Made by a program: the position numbers and the translations under genes
Part shown: positions 1-9,708 of the stretch, piece after piece
Layout of the letters: each line of letters begins with the position of its first letter
Numbering within the stretch: the first letter of the stretch is position 1
The notes under the pieces: generated by a model
The model's input: the letters and a program-made list of their open reading frames with translations, nothing else
Database searches by the model: none
Told to the model about the DNA's origin: nothing
From: Ischnura elegans
Lineage: Eukaryota > Arthropoda > Insecta > Odonata > Coenagrionidae
NCBI RefSeq assembly: GCF_921293095.1
Contig: NC_060252.1
Coordinates: 43,524,881-43,588,880 of the forward strand
Length of the DNA: 64,000 nucleotides
Reading direction: 5' to 3'

Positions 1-264
1 TAATCCTTACCTTTTTTTATCGCCTTCACTGTTCCAAAGAAACCAGCGGACGTAGATAATCAACGTGAATCGGCAGCTGAAACGAATATAATGGCGTACG
101 AATCGGAGTTAACTCACATATTGGCAAGACGAGTAGTGAAAAACATTAGGGGTTTTCATAAACGGCAAAACTGCTTAAAAGTAAATTTAATAACCGTTAA
201 CATGATCGAGTACTGCAAGCAGTTATTCAAATCGAACGTTCAAATTAGGAAATAATATCTCGTA
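1..264. other. Unassigned flanking sequence
   Basis: AT-rich sequence with no open frame, RNA fold or repeat that I recognise. It ends where the left inverted arm of the next element begins. Confidence 0.5.
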
Positions 265-2651
265 CGCGAGTGACGTTGAAGGAAAGCGTATATTTGCATA
301 ACGGAGTTACTACATACCACAGCCATTCCTCACTCACGGTTTTCACATAACCGAACAACCCATTAACTAAAAAATAAAGAACGACTAGTATTATAAATGG
401 AGGGAAAACTTATGTAAGGTCAAAGTGGCGATCTTACGGAGAGAATTAGATGAGTAGTACTTGTTTATCACGTCAATTTTCCAAAGCCATCATCGAAGAA
501 GAACAATCTGGTCGCTTTCGGTTACCATCACCATTTATGATTTTTTTACCTGTGACTGAATGATAGAGCATGATGCGCGGAAGTTATGAAATGACAAACT
601 GAAAATAGCGCGCGCAGCTGTGATGAGTGTTATCTTCGCTCTTTGAAAGGAGTAGATGATCATGCAATTGAGCATAAAAGGAGAGATAGTAGATGAACAT
701 GTCACTAGCATAAACTTCATGCTAGCAGGCGAGTCTTGGGATTGCATAACAGGGTTACCTCAACACAAGTAGAGAGGTTTCACCGTCGAAACGGTTAAGT
801 TTGGTAAGTATTATGCCACTTTCACCAATGAAAGCATCTTATCAACAACGATATAGTAAATTATCAGGTAAGGTAGGAAAATGGTTGCTTGATTTTCTAA
901 GAACCACTCATCCGTTCCTCCCGTACATTTTTACGACGATTTCTAATGCTAATAAAAAGTATTCAAACAGGATAAGGCTCATTTAACTTTTAATTAAATG
1001 CTGTAAATTACCTGTGTAACATTAACTAATCAACCGGATAAGTAATTTTCCATCCATGAATAAAATAAACCCCTTAATTTACTTAAACTAATTTGCTATT
1101 CCGTAGATTTCATTATTACTAGTTCATCTTTACGAGTTGATCCCTAATGTCACTAGGAATTTCACCTTTTCGAGCCGTTTTCTACTTTGCCTGCCCACCG
1201 CCTCAAAGTGGCATGAAATAAAATAAAAAGGTTTTTTCTCAGCAACGCCCACCTTAGGTTTTCTCGGTTGACTGAAAATGAACCTCAAGCTGTATTTAAA
1301 ACAAATGAGGAAGATACACCATAGCATTTTATAATACAATTATTTCAGTTAAAGAGTTTAAAAAAGTATTATATTTAAAATTATTATCTATAAATTATAT
1401 TTTTGTATAACATTATTTATTTACATAAAAAAATATAAAAATTATATTTCAAATTTAAAAATATTATAATCCTCATTGTGGAAAATTTGACTCCATGGAA
1501 AAAAGAAATGAATAACTTACCGAAACTCAATGCTTAAAAAATTTAATAATTTTTCACTAATCATATTCCTTAATGCGTTCTTAAATAATTAAAATATATT
1601 GGAAAATTTGCACATCTATCATCTTCATGTGCTTCATTTTTAGGATATGTTAATCAAACAATTTTATTCATTGAAATACTCTTCAGTTAAAATGCCATGG
1701 TATCTTTTTATTTGTGGTGAAAAAGGCCACACACATTACGAATACTACTACAAGCTGTAGTAGACAAAATATCAATATTGAGTGGAAAGAAACAGGGTAT
1801 TTTAGAAAATTTATGCTATTAAGACTAAAAATTTAATATCACTGAATGTAACTCACTGGAATATTGCTTAAAACAAATGACTGGGGGTTCTTACATTTTA
1901 GCGGGAAATCGTATGAAAAGATATAGCAGACGGTATAACGACTTGTCAATTACTCCCCATGTTCAATACCAGAGAACTTACATGAGTCCTTGTGCCTTTC
2001 TAAAACCCACAATCCCGACTTCCCTGAAAGGATATACATTACAACCACTGCTAACAGCCCTGGAACATTTTCCTTATGTCACAACGGAAACAAAGGCAAT
2101 GCCGAAGCACCGACTGGTACGACATCGTGACGATCTCAAGATTCATGCGGAGAAAAGCCTTCAGATTATATTTCACCCTCTCCCTTTCTCGACCTTAATT
2201 AACTTATCACAAGGGTTTATCTGTTGGGAGCATTCGGTTTGGGTTGGACTTGCTCAATCTTAAATGTTAAATTCGCCTGTGATTCACAGCTGCGCGTGCT
2301 ATTCTCGGCTTTTCATTTCATAACTTCCGCGCATCGTGCTCTATCATTCAGTCACAGGCAAAAAATTCATAAATGGTGATGGTATCTGAAAGGGACCAGA
2401 TTGTTCTTCTTCGATGATGGCTTTGGAAAATTGAGGTGATAAGCAAGTACCACTCATCTAATTCCCTCCGTAAGATCGCCACTTTGACCGTACACAAGTT
2501 TTCCCTCCATTTCCAATGCTAGTCGTTCATTATTTTATTTATTTTATAGTTTTTGGGGTTTTAGTTAATGTGAGAACCGTGAGGAAGAAATAGCTGTGGC
2601 ATGTGGTAACGTCCTTATGCCAAACCTACACTTTCTATCAGCATCACTCGC
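265..2651. mobile_element. Element with ~360-bp terminal inverted repeats, no transposase
   Basis: The stretch 265-624 recurs in reverse complement at about 2283-2651, at roughly 85-90 percent identity by eye. Matching landmarks include GCGAGTGA at the outer ends, ACGACTAG, AAAGTGGCGATCTTACGGA, and GCGCAGCTGTGA at the inner ends. Outside these points the similarity stops, so the pair looks like the ends of one 2.4-kb unit. I could not find a convincing target-site duplication. The interior (625-2282) has no recognisable transposase; its longest frame (1877-2263, 128 codons) has no known motif, and 1340-1480 is very AT-rich. Long-TIR nonautonomous DNA transposons and foldback elements have this shape. 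An inverted duplication of an unrelated repeat is the alternative. Confidence 0.65.
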
Positions 2652-2753
2652 CTTCTTGTGCGGTGTAACTCAGTTACCCCAACAATGAAAATTGAAGTTT
2701 TCAAAAACAATTAAATGTAAAAAAAATATTCGTCGCCTAAATAAAGACAAAGT

Positions 2754-2900
2754 GTGGAAGGTTACACGGGATTTCCACCGGGTCAGGTTCTCCAACTCCA
2801 TCTCCATGCCCTGAAGACGATGGACAACTCGCCCATCGAAACGTCGGCCGAGATGGAGTTGGAGAACCTGACCCGGTAGAAATCCCGTGTAACCTTCCAC
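2754..2900 (+). repeat. Palindromic foldback of Penelope-like-element type
   Basis: Left arm 2754-2805 and right arm 2850-2900 are nearly perfect reverse complements (GTGGAAGGTTACACGGGAT ... and its mirror), about 50 bp each. The 44-base tip carries a hammerhead-like motif. Just outside the right arm is ACGCCGGGAA, and a similar CGCCGGGAA follows the PLE at 19 kb at the equivalent place. This makes a PLE terminal repeat the best explanation. Confidence 0.7.
2811..2845 (+). ncRNA. Hammerhead-like motif
   Basis: CTGAAGAC is followed by the 5-bp stem GATGG/CCATC closing a 9-nt loop, then GAAACGTC. This resembles the hammerhead core (CUGANGA, stem II, GAAA, reduced stem III, then a GUC cleavage triplet). 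There is one extra base between the A of CTGAAGA and the stem. The long palindrome arms flank the motif and would extend stem I. Activity is inferred only from this resemblance. Confidence 0.4.
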
Positions 2901-2999
2901 AATTCTATACGCCGGGAAAGCCTACGATGAATGACAAAGTGGTTGAGCTCAAATACAAAAAAATATCAAAGGGACAAAATAAAAAATGTATAAAACATT

Positions 3000-3057
3000 A
3001 TGCAACATTAACATAATTTGGGTAACACAGTTACCTCAAATTATGTTAATGTTGCAT
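3000..3057. repeat. Perfect short hairpin
   Basis: The 21-bp arms 3000-3020 and 3037-3057 are exact reverse complements (ATGCAACATTAACATAATTTG and mirror is 21 bases; key core CATTAACATAATT). The loop GGTAACACAGTTACCT itself pairs GGTAAC with GTTACC, so the whole unit folds almost end to end. It could be a minimal MITE or a cruciform-forming repeat. Confidence 0.75.
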
Positions 3058-3094
3058 TATGTTAATGACCCACAGTCACGCAAGGGTTAAAGAT

Positions 3095-3345
3095 ATCCAT
3101 TCTCAATCGCTCAAGTAATGTAAGCCTATCGTGCAGCCTCCGAATATCTAGCGTCTCCCAACCTTATTCGCTTAGCATTCGGGTAACACTTTCCGTACGC
3201 AGTTTTTAAAGAATCGCACAGCTTTAATTCGTATTAAATTGATTTCACGGATTGAGTCTATCTGTACTGGATCCCATATGCTCTCTACATATTCAAGGTG
3301 TGGCCGGACGATTGCAAAATAGCATCTACAAGGAACACATCTAAG
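3095..3345 (-). pseudogene. LINE reverse-transcriptase C-terminal relic
   Basis: Read on the minus strand, the frame gives peptides such as VRPHLEYVESIWDPVQ, then IRIKAVRFFKN. After a frameshift and stop come WETLDIRRLHDRL and LTLLERL. This is the characteristic region downstream of the reverse transcriptase in jockey/CR1-like non-LTR retrotransposons (usual pattern LVRPHLEY..VWDP, then Q.RAARF, then LGW..L..RR...RL). At least one stop and one frameshift make it inactive. No other domain is preserved. Confidence 0.75.
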
Positions 3346-3639
3346 AACGAAATAGGAAATCCTCCGACATTAAAGTTTTCCATTTCATTAATGTTAACCA
3401 TTTCATAAACTAGTAAATAAATGCATAATTTCACAAAAATGTATATTAAAATAAAACATATTTGTTATCCCACAGTTTAAACCATCTGCACAGTCATTTT
3501 AATTCAGTTACAATATGTTGGTTGACAAACAAAAAATAATTTGCTACCAACCCAAAAGTATTTGACATTTTAAAATGTATTACTTTTATTGTCATTATAA
3601 TTGTTATTTTATAATGTACTTTCCCCGATTTTAATTCTC

Positions 3640-3750
3640 ATAGATGGATGACGAAGGGGTTAAAGTCCTAGGGCTGTAGGTTCGAGTACTGCCCGAGTGA
3701 TTATCGGTGTTAGTAAAGTTCTGTTGTTTCAGTAGCAGAATTTTTTTAGA
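3640..3750 (+). repeat. tRNA-like SINE fragment
   Basis: The stretch contains a pol III B-box-like GGTTCGAGTACTGCC, preceded by GGGGTTAAAGTCCTAGGGCT. This arrangement is typical of tRNA-derived SINE heads. No clear 3' tail is visible. A second inverted B-box-like stretch lies near 3890 on the minus strand. Confidence 0.35.
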
Positions 3751-4789
3751 CCTTGTGGTATTTCTGGACCAAACGGTGCATTAGAATCGTATAGGAGTCA
3801 GAAAAAGCACAGGAAATCAAGCATTAACTCTTATTTTAGAAATACACTCAATTGTGACAAGAAGGATGTCATAGGACAAATATGATAGAATTCGAACCGG
3901 TGAGTTGAGTTCGGCAGTAACGACAAAATTAAGGAGCTACATACACGAAAAAATAGTCGCATTATTTTCTAAAAAATAAGATACTTAAAAGAAAATTAAA
4001 TAGCAATTACAGCACTCTTGAAACTAATGAAACTCAAATGAAATTCTTTCTATCAGATTAACTGATCATTGATGCATTGATTTTTGGTGTATGTATAGCA
4101 ACTTTTCGATAATTTAATTGTGAAGGAAATAGAAATAATCCATTGCTTTCAAATATTTTCATTTATGACAACTATTTTCGATATAAACTGTATTAAATTG
4201 ATGTTCAATTGAGCTACCCGATTTTCCCTTTTAAGTGAATTTCCAGGTTGAATGCAGCTGCGTCCCTGAAGTCAAGTCTTGAATTCATCTTGGGCTACTG
4301 AGACGAACACTCAAGGAGGAGGGAATGTCACTTGTGCTGCCGAGCAGGAAGCACTTCCTGTCATTGATCAAGATAAATTTGACACATAAGGGAATTAGAA
4401 GTTTCCCATTCTCACTTGGTCGTCGAAGAGATTTCACTCGGGGAGATTTTCAGAAGTTTCAACGTGGAATTAAATAGAGAGTGCCCTAGAAATAAAATTC
4501 TACTACGATTATTTCTCCCATGCTTGTAATCAATGAGATCTGCAGTTGATGGAGTGTTTGTACCACTAAATCGAATCTTAATCGAAATAGAACTTATTTG
4601 AACGGTTGTGTCCGAAGAATGTCTGTCTGAGGTGGTGCGGCGTTTCTGGTCTTAACAAGAGCTTCTAAATAAGCAAAGCACAGTCTATAAAACCCAAAAC
4701 AGGGATCTATACGACCATTATACAACCAATTAGTCTTATACAGGGCAGATATTTGGCCAAAATCTATACAGAAAAGATAAAGCTTATAG

Positions 4790-4920
4790 CTGTAGAAAAT
4801 AAAATTTTAGACGCATCTATGGTCTTATAAAGGAAGAAGGAATGGGGAGAATCCGAACCCACAACGAGCTAGTTGTCCAGGGACTAGCTGTATTAACACC
4901 CACAAAATTGCACAAGTCAA
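4790..4920 (-). repeat. Possible tRNA-derived SINE fragment
   Basis: On the minus strand GTGGGTTCGGATTCTCC matches a pol III B box, preceded by about 40 bases of tRNA-like stems (CTAGTCCCTGG, AACTAGCTCGTT). No A box or tail could be assigned confidently. Confidence 0.3.
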
Positions 4921-4974
4921 AAGCAGAAGACTTAGGTGAGTATGACAGGTGTAGAGAAAAAGAGAAAATGATAC

Positions 4975-5165
4975 AATAAAGGTGGTGTCAGAAAGCCTTC
5001 CAAGAGGAAAGCGAACTTTGGGATGCGAAAAACTACGCTTGAAAGACCACATCGGAAAGGATCCGTACAGAATGGGCGGAGATTATGACTGGATGGAATA
5101 TCGAAAAAATGGCAAGAAGTTGGTGGTGAGGCCGAAGATCTTCTGAGGTTTGAGTGGCCTAATAG
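4975..5165 (+). pseudogene. LINE C-terminal tail relic
   Basis: Plus-strand translation gives SESLPRGKRTLGCEKLRLKD, then HIGKDPYRMGGDYDW, then KNGKKLVVRPKIF and a stop followed by GL. This follows the usual end of endonuclease/RT retroposons (LPRGKRPLGRPRLRWKD, then DL..GGDY..AYDRNRWR..V.EAK.L.GL). The catalytic region is absent and the frame is degraded. Confidence 0.6.
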
Positions 5166-5446
5166 GTAAGGTAAGGTTGGTGTCTGAGGAATATGCTACA
5201 TTACATAATGGAGGCGTACATCTAACTCTGAAGCTTTATCAAACCGTGCAATGTATCGCGACGTCTATTATCTAGGGGATTATGGCACTAGTGAGTCGGA
5301 ATTCGGCATGCAGAAGGGAAATAATATAATGGTTGAAGGGAACCGTATCAACTCTCTGAGCGACGAAAAGGTTCTTAGGCAAACCGATATAAAAAAAAAA
5401 AAAACTTTCCTCGTTAGAGCCCTAGAAGAGAGGAATCTAGAATGCA

Positions 5447-5520
5447 ACTGCATCTAAATACTACCTTATAAGCCACCTCTATAGGCGTCTGGAGGAAAGT
5501 ACTGGGCAACCAGCCATTTA
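5447..5520 (+). repeat. Dispersed repeat, copy 1
   Basis: CATCTAAATACTACC followed by AGCCACCTCTA matches the same order at 12806-12890 (CATCTACATATTACCC, AGCCACCTCTAGGGCG). It is probably the end of a retroelement, but I cannot name the family. Confidence 0.45.
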
Positions 5521-6437
5521 CATTTTTATTTACTAAAAATGTTGCTGTGTAAGTCGTCAGAGTGATTAATCTAGAGCATAACATTTAGTAGTATTTATTA
5601 ACATGGTGGCTAACATGAAACCCTGTAATTTTTGACGGAAAAATGAATTCTTCCGGGAAATCGTTTAGCAAAACATCTCTAATTTTTAGTTTCGGACGTA
5701 TCTCGAGGTAAAGGGTGGTTCTAATATGAAATTATTTGAGTCACTCTGGAATGAATCCATCAGTCATTTCTTAAGCAAATTAAGCCTAGTACATCGCCCA
5801 AAATGTCATATATGTGCTCCCTACGATAGGTTTGAAGTTGTCGTAACCACCAGATCTTTGATTTCAGGCTGGTAAGTGGCGGAGTCCTCAAGAAGTTAGG
5901 ATTGAGTAAAGCGTGCCGTGGGATGGTGCTCAGACGAAAAGGTTAAAGGGGTTTTACTTTACACACATCAGGTCGCACCTTAAATAAGTGGGAAGAATAT
6001 GAGATCCATCGCAGAAACATTTAACCCGCGAACTGCATTAAGTAAATACAAAGGAAAGCGGCACGGTTCATCAAAAAATGCTCCTTGCTAACAGAGAGAT
6101 CGATTTTCACTTATTGCACCTCGCTTAGAGATAATATTCAAGATGTCACTATCTGAAGGAAATATACCGCTAGACTGGAAAAACCATTCCTATTGGCTGA
6201 GAACTTTCTATCCTCGATGGACGCAGATCGATTTTCTCGTCGTCAGTGAACCAGAAATACATAGGGGTGAATAGTAGGATAATGCCATTTTCCGTCGTTT
6301 AAAGCAATTCAAGCACAAAAACGTTATACGAGGGAAGTGTGCTGATTAAATATAAGACTTTGAAAAATATGAAAAGAAAAACTTAGCTATATTCACCAAT
6401 TTATTTTCAGGTACAATTAGTTTCAACATAGCTTCAA
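5521..6437. other. Unassigned intergenic sequence
   Basis: No frame above background, no RNA structure and no inverted ends were found here. Confidence 0.4.
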
Positions 6438-6535
6438 CTCATCATCAATAGTCAACAATCCTAAGATTGGTTTGATGCAGCTCCCCATTTCTCTCTCCTA
6501 TCCGCTAACCTTTTCATAGCGACGTATTTCACCTA
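6438..6535 (-). pseudogene. Short LINE 3' end fragment
   Basis: The reverse complement ends with AGATTGTTGACTATTGATGATG-like sequence, and upstream encodes the MKRL..ADRREKWG-type terminus seen in the complete tails at 7.2 and 50.4 kb. Only the last ~100 bp remain. Confidence 0.6.
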
Positions 6536-6757
6536 CGACAGCTTCAACTACGAAGAGTAAAATAGAAAACATGATCCTTATGCAAAATCCAGGTGTAATT
6601 AGTAACAAGAAGACTTAATTTTGAGTTGTTCAATGAGCGTTTTGTAAAAATAAACGATATGGAATACTGTATATATAATGCGACGTCAATCTCAGCGGAG
6701 ACTTGTGATTTGTGCTTTCAATGTTATATTCAGTGTTAAAAATATTATAAGATTTTA

Positions 6758-6924
6758 ATAATGAAAAACACTTAGTTACTTCCACAAAATTCACAGAGTT
6801 TCTATTTTATTACCGGTTTCGTCTATTACACAATTTTCAAATACATGATACAACACAATAGCCGAAACCGGTAATAAAATAGAAACTGTGAACTTTGTGG
6901 AAGTAACAAAGTGTTTTTCATTAT
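6758..6924. repeat. Palindromic foldback 1 of a pair
   Basis: Left arm 6758-6822 and right arm 6863-6924 are reverse complements with only a few differences (ATAATGAAAAACACTT ... ACCGGTTTCG and mirror). The loop is 40 bp. The inner ends read GCCGAAACCGG, the GAAAC side of the hammerhead-like motif found in the other foldbacks. The CTGAAGA side is not preserved. Confidence 0.75.
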
Positions 6925-7026
6925 AAATATGGAGCCCTTCCACCACGTTAAAGCTTCAAGTTTCGATTTAATTATAAGATTTATATAAGACACGGTCCTA
7001 GGCGTTATTTTGTGGAATTGCTTCAT

Positions 7027-7201
7027 TATTGAATAAAATAAAACAGCTTTGTTTTATTCCACACTTTATTTTAAATAGCAAGACCCGGGTTTCAACATCT
7101 AGTGTTACCAACATGTGATAACACTAGATGTAGAAACCCGGGTCGTGCTATTTAAAATAAAGTGTGGAATAAAACAAAGTTATTTTATTTTATTCAATAA
7201 T
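7027..7201. repeat. Palindromic foldback 2 of a pair
   Basis: Arms of about 83 bp (7027-7109 and 7119-7201) pair almost perfectly, with only a 9-bp loop. The arms contain CCCGGGTTTC, which also occurs at the equivalent place in the palindrome at 51.2 kb and, as CCCGGGTTT, at 29.85 kb. The right end touches the LINE insertion that follows. Confidence 0.75.
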
Positions 7202-7210
7202 TATAAGATT

Positions 7211-7618
7211 CTCTATGGAAGCGAGTCTTGGACGTTGACAGCAGCAGAGAAGTCAAGAGTGGAAGCATTCGAAATGTGGTGCTAACGAAGAATGATGAAG
7301 ATAAAATGGATTGACCGTGTGAGTAACCAGGAAGTGCTAAGGAGAGTGGGAAAAAAGAGAAGCCTCCTAAAAACATTAAGCAGAAGAAGGGACAACCTGG
7401 TTGGCCACATTTTGAGGCACGGTGGTCTGATGAAGACAATCGTTGAAGGACAAGTGGAAGGGAAAAAGGGCAAGGGACGGCCCCGAATGAGTTATATAGG
7501 ACAGGTTATAAAGGATGTAAAAGAGAATAAATATGTAGCTATGAAGAGATTAGCGGATAGGAGAGAGAAATGGAGAGCTGCGTCAAACCAATCTTAGGAT
7601 TGTTGACTAATGATGATG
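7211..7618 (+). pseudogene. 5'-truncated LINE, C-terminal region with stop
   Basis: The reading frame gives LYGSESWTLTAAEKSRVEAF then EMWC-stop-RRMMKIKWIDRV, SNQEVL, LVGHILRHGGLMKTIVEGQV, GKGRPRMSYIGQVIKDV and finally REKWRAASNQS. This is the conserved region downstream of the RT domain of endonuclease/RT retroposons often annotated as craniofacial-development-protein-2-like. A TAA at 7283-7285 replaces the usual tyrosine codon of EMWCYRRM. The copy ends in a short ATG-repeat tail. It is flanked by the perfect 10-mer TTATAAGATT at 7201-7210 and 7621-7630, which is a likely target-site duplication. It is dead, and about 98 percent identical to the copy at 50.4 kb. Confidence 0.85.
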
Positions 7619-7689
7619 GATTATAAGATTTAGGTGAATCCAACTCTTTATGCCGAACTTTTGTAAATATGTGCATGGAACTGATGAGC

Positions 7690-7955
7690 TTGGAGCGACG
7701 ACAGCGCGAAAAGAATGAGAGGAAGGAGGCGCCTCGAGGTGCCGCCTCGGCGTCCCAAATTCCCATTTTCGCGGCACCTCGACCACCGCCGCACATCCAC
7801 CGTTTCCTCCCTGACACGAGGCCTTCCTCCTCCGCAGCTTAATTGGCGGCCGATAAGAGACTCCCCCCGCTCACCTCAAAACACGGATCGTCGTTTTCCG
7901 CCACCGAAACCTACCGACGCGGAAAAGGCCGCAGAGATAAGAGCCGTTGCGTAAG
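7690..7955 (+). other. CpG-rich block with splice-donor consensus (candidate first exon)
   Basis: This stretch is much richer in CpG and GC than its neighbours (GGAGCGACGACAGCGCG ... CTACCGACGCGGAAAAGGCC). It carries an open frame from 7715 to 7954 (79 codons, Arg/Pro-rich, no known motif). It finishes at GCCGTTGC followed by GTAAGTAAA (from 7951), a strong 5' splice-site match on the plus strand. CpG retention suggests a germline-unmethylated promoter or first exon. I could not find the partner exon in the window, and the peptide is not recognisable. Confidence 0.3.
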
Positions 7956-8081
7956 TAAACACCTCTTTTAACCGTCTAGACGCGGCGAAAAATCGAGTAT
8001 TTCACTACTCTTCTCGCGAAAGCTCGTAGCCATGGATATTGCAATCAAGGATTCTCCAGGCAGTCAATAAGTGTGCTCGAT

Positions 8082-8337
8082 GACTGCTAATTTTCGGGTT
8101 CTCCAGCCGCGTCTGTCGTTTATGGTTGACAACAGTTTCGGAAGCCGTCCTGCTTCCGTCTTCAGGTCGAAGGTGAGAAGTTTTTATTTTTTGCCGTCTT
8201 ATATAGCAATATAAAAAAAATAAAAAAAAATAAAAACTTCTCACCTTCGACCTGAAGACGGAAGCAGGATGGCTTCCGAAACTGTTGTCAACCATAAACG
8301 ACAGACGCGGCTGGAGAACCCAAAAATTAGCAGTTAT
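8082..8337. repeat. Palindromic foldback with ~110-bp arms
   Basis: Left arm (about 8082-8191) and right arm (about 8226-8337) are near-perfect mirrors: GGGTTCTCCAGCCGCG ... TGAGAAGTTTTTA and the reverse. They surround an AT-rich loop with TTATATAGCAATATAA. Each arm contains one copy of the hammerhead-like motif, pointing in opposite directions. Confidence 0.8.
8252..8282 (+). ncRNA. Hammerhead-like motif
   Basis: CTGAAGAC, then the 5-bp stem GGAAG/CTTCC with loop CAGGATGG, then GAAAC. The mirror copy on the minus strand spans 8135-8164. The arrangement is the same as at 2811 although the stem sequence differs, which suggests the fold is conserved rather than the sequence. Confidence 0.4.
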
Positions 8338-9061
8338 CGTGAACAACGCCGCGGAAACCTACGCACGAATTTCAATAAATGTGCTGTTACCCAGGCTCAA
8401 CAAAGTGTAAGAGAAGGGAACGGGAGGGGCAATTGAGAATGCATGCAGAATATCCAAAAAAGCATCTCGACGTAGAAATGTAACTAGGAGCAATGTCTGA
8501 ATATTCGGCATGGAGCATGGATTCTAAAAGTAAACAAACATAAAAGGGGCTTTTGTCTACAGTGCATTGATATCCACGATTGGAATGGTGAAATCCGGGA
8601 TCGAGTGTTTGGTTTGATTGGATAGCGTTATTTTTCTATGATTTGATTTTGCTAGTTTTCAATTGTTTTTTCTCGGCTGGAAGAATTATTTTTAATAAGT
8701 CTGTTCGATTGAGTCATCTTCTTGATCTCTTAATACACTTGTGGACAATTATTTCATGGGCAATATGCCTCTTATTTTTTGCATTAAAAATCATGTACGG
8801 CAAACGTTTCGGAAATATTTTGTTCCATTACCAACGATTTCATGACAAATGTTGATAAGATTACTGTAAACAACTTTTTTCATGGAAGCCTTGTTAATAC
8901 AACAATAAAGTTAGAAAACATTGGCCAATGTCATTTTTCATTTAAAAAAATAATAAGAGACACCAAGAAATAATGGTCTACAAAAATTAAATTTACTAGC
9001 AACGACGAAGAAATATCAGTATTGTTATTAAATCTATGTACCTGTATTTCATTTTTTTTAC
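8338..9061. other. Unassigned intergenic sequence
   Basis: AT-rich, with scattered short frames and no recognisable product. No inverted ends were seen. Confidence 0.4.
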
Positions 9062-9415
9062 TTTTACTATTTCCATAATAATTTTTTAGTTGAGGTTTCC
9101 ATATTAGCCAGCGCTTATGATTACTGCACTGTCGCTTTAAACGCTCTTGTACATATTTACTCCAAGCATGGAACAGGTAAAAAGCCCGTCCCTGTGCCAA
9201 CAACTTCAAGGAAAATTCTTCTATTACGTCGGACTGCTGGTGAAATTCATAATCATCGCAGGAATCTGACCGCTTTCAAAGCTAACAACGAAAACAGTAA
9301 AAACTACCCCGTCGATTCTGATCCAAAAACCTTCAAAGCCAAATGCTTCCACGAGGACTACAAGACTGTCAGAGCTCATACCTCAACAGTCGCGTCGCAC
9401 GGGCGTAGGCACAGG
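9062..9415 (+). other. Open stretch with coding-like composition, unrecognised
   Basis: The frame is open from about 9032 to the TGA at 9413-9415. A pyrimidine-rich stretch ending in TTTTTTAG (about 9081-9088) could be a splice acceptor, and CACAG followed by GTGAAT at the end could be a donor. Codons between 9200 and 9410 are richer in C/G at third positions than the surrounding DNA (AAAACCTTCAAAGCC, CACGAGGACTACAAG). The peptide contains YSKHGTGKKPVPVPTT, then KTFKAKCFHEDYKTV. I do not recognise the family. It could equally be a fragment of an old repeat. Confidence 0.2.
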
Positions 9416-9639
9416 TGAATTAGTAAAGATGAGGAAGGAATACTTTCATACTCAGCTTGATTAGACCAAATTACGTGCATCAAGTTGAAAATACGAACTG
9501 TAGTAACAGAAAATTCTCCATTTAATACGTTAACTTCCTTACGAATACACAAAAAATTTGCTTTTGTGTAATGATATAGGGACGAAACATGACACAAGGA
9601 ACTAAGTCTAATTAGGATGCTTTCAGCGTAAAAAATGTG

Positions 9640-9708
9640 AAAATGCTGGAATTTGAACCCAGGACTTCCAGTATGCGAAGCAGACACTTTACTGCCGATT
9701 TCAACCCC
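9640..9708 (-). pseudogene. tRNA-Ala-like pseudogene
   Basis: The reverse complement shares GTGTCTGCTTCGCAT and AAGTCCTGGGTTCAAAT with the tRNA-Ala(CGC)-like sequence 650 bp away. The D arm (AAATCGGCAGTAAAG) and acceptor stem are degraded (GGGGTTG against CAGCATT). It is a dead tRNA copy or the head of a tRNA-Ala-derived SINE. Confidence 0.65.

Noticed and set aside
1877..2263. 128-codon frame inside the long-TIR element
   Set aside because: It has no transposase motif, no catalytic DDE/D pattern and no codon bias. It could be checked by searching other copies of the element.
7194..7473. Minus-strand frames opposite the LINE tail
   Set aside because: Antisense shadows of the LINE coding region; the same peptides reappear opposite the 50.4-kb copy.
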